From Apostichopus japonicus (taxonomy: Eukaryota > Echinodermata > Holothuroidea > Aspidochirotida > Stichopodidae), in NCBI RefSeq assembly GCF_037975245.1, contig NC_092563.1, positions 28,545,960-28,609,959 of the forward strand: a stretch of DNA of 64,000 nucleotides, read 5' to 3'. A program made the position numbers and the translations under genes. The notes below the pieces were generated by a model. The model was not told the DNA's origin. It searched no databases and worked only from the letters and a program-made list of their open reading frames with translations. Shown here piece after piece: positions 62,601 through 64,000 of the stretch. Positions within the stretch are counted from its first letter, which is position 1, and every line of letters begins with the position of its first letter.

Positions 62601-64000
62601 GAATTTGTAAAGTTTTGTCATGGAATTAGTATGGCAAAGTCATGACAAGGGTGTGTAGGAACTAACTCTGTATAACTTAGGCTACTGTTCAAAAATATTG
62701 ACAACTTATAGTAATCATTCATCGGATATTAATTTTACCAAAAACAAACAAAAAAGTGGTTTGATGTAGATTTTAATATACCTGGCACAGGCAAAAGGAA
62801 GAATTTACATATTAAGAGGAAAGACTATTTTTGATGCATTTGATTGAATTGTAATGTAAAATTTGCTGGTTGCATTTTATAATGAAAATAACAAATTTAA
62901 TATATTTTAGTCCATATGAGTGCCAATGATACATTGGAGACAGGTATTAGTATCAAAAGCCAGACAAATTTGGTGATTAATTTGCATTCAATGTTTCAGC
63001 ATATTCAGTCTCGCTTTACAAAAACCTTTTCTTCAATTGTATGTGTACATAGCAACTAACACTGGTAAGGGTGGGACTCCACACTGTTGAGTAACTTATT
63101 ATGTGTTGGCAGTCATCCATGTTGAAGACATACCATTTGAGATGCGTGGCAAAGGTATATGAATAGAGCTGTATATACACTACAGTGCGTTGTTAACCAT
63201 GTTTTCAAGTAGTGTAATAATGGAACAATGTCTCCGGCCGAATCTGTTTACCAGCTGTTGAAAAGCATCCTAATCATTCCAGTGCCCTTCAAAGTAATTA
63301 TGTAAATTTGTGAACGACCAACACTTTGGCTGAGAAAAGGAAGCCTTTATAGCTTAAAGGAGCCCAGAGATAAATACTGTAGTTGGCTATGTGTGACCCA
63401 ACCTAGAGCTGGGTGCCATTATAGTTGCATAGCAACAGAATAGTGATAGCTGGTGCCATTAGTAGCATAACAACAAAATAGTGCTATATTTACTGTAGTA
63501 TGTCCCATTGGGGGGGGGGGGAGGAGGGGGAAAAAAGGAGAAGGAAGAGGGTGATGATGATATAAAAGGGGATATTAAAGGGGATGTATCTACAAGATTC
63601 AAGTAGATCAGGTGATAGAATAAGGTTCTGACACTTTTTGCTACTACTGCCTGTTTGACATGGCTAGCCCACACTTTTAAAGTTTTAAAACCTGGGACTG
63701 CCACAAACTCTTTTCACTGGTCACTTTAACCTTTTGTCTGTGTCAAATGTTTTAAAGCAGAAATTTGCATTGACGCTCAATCAATAGTACTTACATTTGA
63801 CATGTGTGTTTCCGCTATAAAAGAAAATTGCTGTTTGAGCCCCCCTAAAGTTATGATAGCAACCCTTGACTTCTTGTATTGATATGAGTGTGAATTTCAC
63901 AATTCAAAAGTAACTGAGCAAATGCATGTGTCCCTTTTGTCGTGACTCAGGTCTTGGTAATCCAGAAGATACCATCATATCATGCCGTGGATTGATGGAT
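38285..64000 (+). CDS. SHCBP1: SHCBP1 / nessun dorma family protein, partial at right edge
   Basis: Eight exons are recognised. The N-terminal region carries the family blocks TGWRAVWKPTEFSSF, YDESGYLDDTALALEHLRFF, KYLWRLSDEEDEGSYSF and VPRLKFYYEM, then a coiled stretch ending EALETKMERMENPTLRF. After a less conserved linker come VTHLVGERVTAGMIQ, VQFHTSISEAVSASDDGDII, LLFPGTHSASGL and LGNPEDTIISCRGL, the start of the parallel-beta-helix (pectin-lyase-like) domain. The rest of that domain is beyond 64000. In animals the family acts in cytokinesis at the midbody/centralspindlin (nessun dorma) and binds Shc (SHCBP1). Vertebrates have SHCBP1 and SHCBP1L; which is closer cannot be decided here. 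The phase between exons 5 and the 55143 exon does not close, so one exon is missing or misplaced. Introns of 13.7 and 7.8 kb are rich in repeats. Confidence 0.9.
39368..39591 (+). CDS. SHCBP1: SHCBP1-like exon 2
   Basis: Acceptor TATTGACAG, donor TTGAG|GTATGAA. It leaves two bases carried over. Contains YDESGYLDDTALALEHL. Confidence 0.93.
39886..40147 (-). mobile_element. tRNA-derived SINE with 9-bp TSD
   Basis: CAAGCTGTA is repeated at 39877-39885 and 40148-40156. On the minus strand the head has an A box (TAGCTCAGTGG) and a B box (GGTTCGAGTC), the internal RNA polymerase III promoter. The tail at the left is a GTAT/ATGT microsatellite. It lies in intron 2 of the SHCBP1-like gene, antisense to it. 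Confidence 0.88.
40315..40407 (+). CDS. SHCBP1: SHCBP1-like exon 3
   Basis: Acceptor CCAATCAG, donor AAATT|GTAAGTA. Encodes RFFMKYLWRLSDEEDEGSYS and LERTLVPRLK. The phase fits both neighbours. Confidence 0.95.
40678..40917 (+). CDS. SHCBP1: SHCBP1-like exon 4
   Basis: Acceptor ATCTTCAG, donor CTCAG|GTAAGTG. Encodes YYEMSSDVLPESLVVVYTEC, then a likely coiled coil ending MERMENPTLR. Confidence 0.95.
41367..41457 (+). CDS. SHCBP1: SHCBP1-like exon 5
   Basis: Acceptor ATCTTTAG, donor TTG|GTAAAG. Encodes RFHFGKKSGHISQLDQLQSY and 10 more residues; RFHFG aligns with RYVFGY of the family. Ends in phase 0. A weak alternative donor (CA|GTTGGC at 41445) would leave two bases and would join the 55143 exon directly. 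Confidence 0.75.
45648..46419. mobile_element. hAT-like element, perfect TIR and 8-bp TSD
   Basis: CTTGGGGA at 45640-45647 and 46420-46427. Ends CAAGGGCGGCGGAA and its exact inverse. C/G runs lie just inside both ends. It contains the GC-hairpin sequence at 46160-46256. Confidence 0.9.
46160..46256. repeat. GC-hairpin repeat related to 30662-30810
   Basis: Shares the GCGCGC-AGC-GCGC hairpin, the CAGGCAAGTTGTTACAGCCC block and the end GGGCTCCTACGCCT with the element at 30.7 kb. Only its right end is clear. Confidence 0.65.
47389..47700. mobile_element. hAT MITE of the CAGGGTTGTCCAACC type
   Basis: CAGGGTTGTCCAACCT and AGGTTGGACAACCCTG are exact inverses, a terminus style known from animal hAT (Charlie-like) MITEs. 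GGGCC blocks lie subterminally on both sides. Flanks CCTTAGCC and CCTTACTG share only five bases, so the TSD is decayed. No sequence in common with the CAGTGGCG group apart from the CAG start. Confidence 0.75.
48270..48385. repeat. Dispersed repeat, copy 1
   Basis: AGTTGGCCTGACATTTCGAT, then CCTAGCAGGAACTTCTTCAG, recurs at 56855-56990. Such a block is often found at the end of retroelements (Penelope-like), but that assignment is a guess. Confidence 0.6.
48368..50208. repeat. 1.84-kb tandem duplication, unit 1
   Basis: Positions 48381 and 50222 start the same sequence (AGGTTAATGAGCATGG), and the match continues with rare differences to the end of each unit: an offset of 1839-1841 bases. The unit starts inside the dispersed repeat at 48270-48385. 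Confidence 0.95.
50209..52049. repeat. 1.84-kb tandem duplication, unit 2
   Basis: Near-identical to unit 1. Differences seen include a 6-bp deletion near 50504 relative to unit 1, an A insertion near 51457 and scattered single changes. Unit junction at AAAAAC|AGAATAC. Confidence 0.95.
52477..52639. mobile_element. Hairpin MITE-like element, 163 bp
   Basis: ACAAATAATGAATGGTT at the left and AACCATTCATTATTTGT at the right are exact inverses. The arms continue pairing, with mismatches, through GCAATAGTGCAAATATT and GTTCCATTCAAC to a loop of about 15 bases around 52560. No TSD identified. Confidence 0.75.
52680..53080. repeat. Dispersed repeat units with AGGTCA motifs
   Basis: Three units of about 150 bp repeat GGAGGTCAAA, TTTGACATCAAC and AGAGGTCAAAGTCT, in the orientation opposite to 33.2-34.6 kb. 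Confidence 0.6.
54478..54528. repeat. Polypyrimidine tract
   Basis: About 50 bases of C/T only, in TTCCCC-like units. Confidence 0.85.
54732..54852 (+). CDS. Doubtful SHCBP1-like exon
   Basis: Acceptor ACTTATAG and donor CACTG|GTAACA enclose an open frame (VKLTRLPEGDLLQFKGWEDA onward) in phase with exon 5. It leaves one base, whereas the exon at 55143 needs two. No family motif is recognised in it. Confidence 0.25.
55143..55293 (+). CDS. SHCBP1: SHCBP1-like exon 6 (numbering provisional)
   Basis: Acceptor GTACTGACAG, donor CAG|GTACAG. Encodes HMVTSLCSIDGLNSSPKSVL and ESSSEAVTHLVGERVTAGM, the latter aligning with the conserved ITHVVSSTMMAGLL-type block. It enters with two bases carried over and leaves phase 0. 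Confidence 0.88.
56041..56194 (+). CDS. SHCBP1: SHCBP1-like exon 7, start of beta-helix domain
   Basis: Acceptor CGTCTGTTAG, donor ATCG|GTGAGTA. Encodes FVQFHTSISEAVSASDDGDI and ILLFPGTHSASG, the typical first rung of the pectin-lyase-like fold. Confidence 0.93.
56855..56990. repeat. Dispersed repeat, copy 2
   Basis: Matches 48270-48400 through GGCCTGACGTTTCGATCCTA and ACAGAATACAGACGGGTTAA, then diverges at AACAAATTTA. Confidence 0.65.
59126..59355 (-). mobile_element. tRNA-derived SINE, decayed copy
   Basis: Homologous along its length to 39886-40147, with the ATGT-repeat tail at the left and the tRNA-like head at the right. Its B box has mutated (AGTTTGAGTC), so polymerase III activity is unlikely. 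Confidence 0.8.
59400..59935 (+). mobile_element. 3' end of an L2/CR1-type LINE, 5'-truncated
   Basis: The segment encodes the extreme C-terminus of a non-LTR retrotransposon reverse transcriptase protein: NTAARLVTRTRKYDHIT in one frame, then ELHWLAIREQINYKLLLMVF, SLRSNSSLMLLIPR and LWNSLPEHI in the next. A single-base frame change lies near 59480. A short 3' tail (GGCGCTATATAAAA) is followed by TTA/ATT repeats, as in L2/CR1 relatives. The reverse transcriptase core and endonuclease are missing. Confidence 0.85.
59469..59819 (+). pseudogene. LINE ORF2 C-terminal fragment
   Basis: 116 codons open from an ATG produced by the frame change. Motifs HWLAIREQINYKLLLM, VGPSYLTNLFQLRP, RTSLRS-like SLRSNSS and WNSLPEHI are typical of LINE C-termini. 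Not a host gene. Confidence 0.85.
63951..64000 (+). CDS. SHCBP1: SHCBP1-like exon 8, cut by window edge
   Basis: Acceptor GTGACTCAG at 63950. G carried from exon 7 plus GT gives glycine, then LGNPEDTIISCRGLMD, matching the family's GYGLPDDIVI-type segment. Confidence 0.9.

Larger units (their letters stand above)
56195..63950 (+). other. SHCBP1-like intron (7.8 kb)
   Basis: Apart from the items listed separately, it is AT-rich and unique-looking, with a polyT tract at 57741-57757 and G/purine tracts near 63513. No exon is seen. Confidence 0.5.

Noticed and set aside
1-64000. CRISPR arrays, bacterial operons, defence islands
   Set aside because: None seen; introns and gene families are clearly those of an animal genome.

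Overview
The window is eukaryotic nuclear DNA: AT-rich, with GT-AG introns, four genes of animal families and many transposon remnants. The gene set (an ABCA transporter, an NFAT5-type Rel factor, a NUDT7-type CoA diphosphatase and a SHCBP1/nessun-dorma-type protein) plus the repeat style (C/G-run-bearing hAT elements, dispersed repeats with TGACCTTTGACC motifs) suggests a marine deuterostome invertebrate, most likely an echinoderm. The species assignment is inference only.

Layout. At the left edge (206-1890, minus) lie the first two coding exons of an ABCA-subfamily transporter, which runs off the window. From 2.4 to 11.8 kb is a transposon graveyard: a MITE with telomere-like repeats inside it, then nested hAT-type elements recognisable by CAGTGGCG-like termini and 8-bp target-site duplications (TSDs). 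One of these elements keeps the C-terminal dimerisation domain of a hAT transposase. The NFAT5-like gene (minus) has ten coding exons from 23.3 to 16.0 kb, joined in frame to 738 residues, with a promoter-like region near 26.4-26.7 kb. From 26.9 to 35.4 kb comes a second repeat field: a tRNA-derived SINE split by a giant palindromic element, more nested hAT copies, and an array of repeats carrying nuclear-receptor-type DR1 motifs.

A single-exon NUDT7-like gene (36.4-37.2 kb, minus) stands head to head with a SHCBP1-like gene (plus). The SHCBP1-like gene occupies the rest of the window and continues past its right edge. Its two large introns hold SINEs, hAT elements, a LINE 3' end and a near-identical 1.84-kb tandem duplication.

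The genes do not form an operon or a common pathway. The most distinctive content is the hAT-like family: at least a dozen insertions, many nested in each other, sharing a conserved subterminal hairpin of about 40 bp. Most lines of evidence are hand-made translations, splice-phase bookkeeping and TSD matching; no database search was possible.
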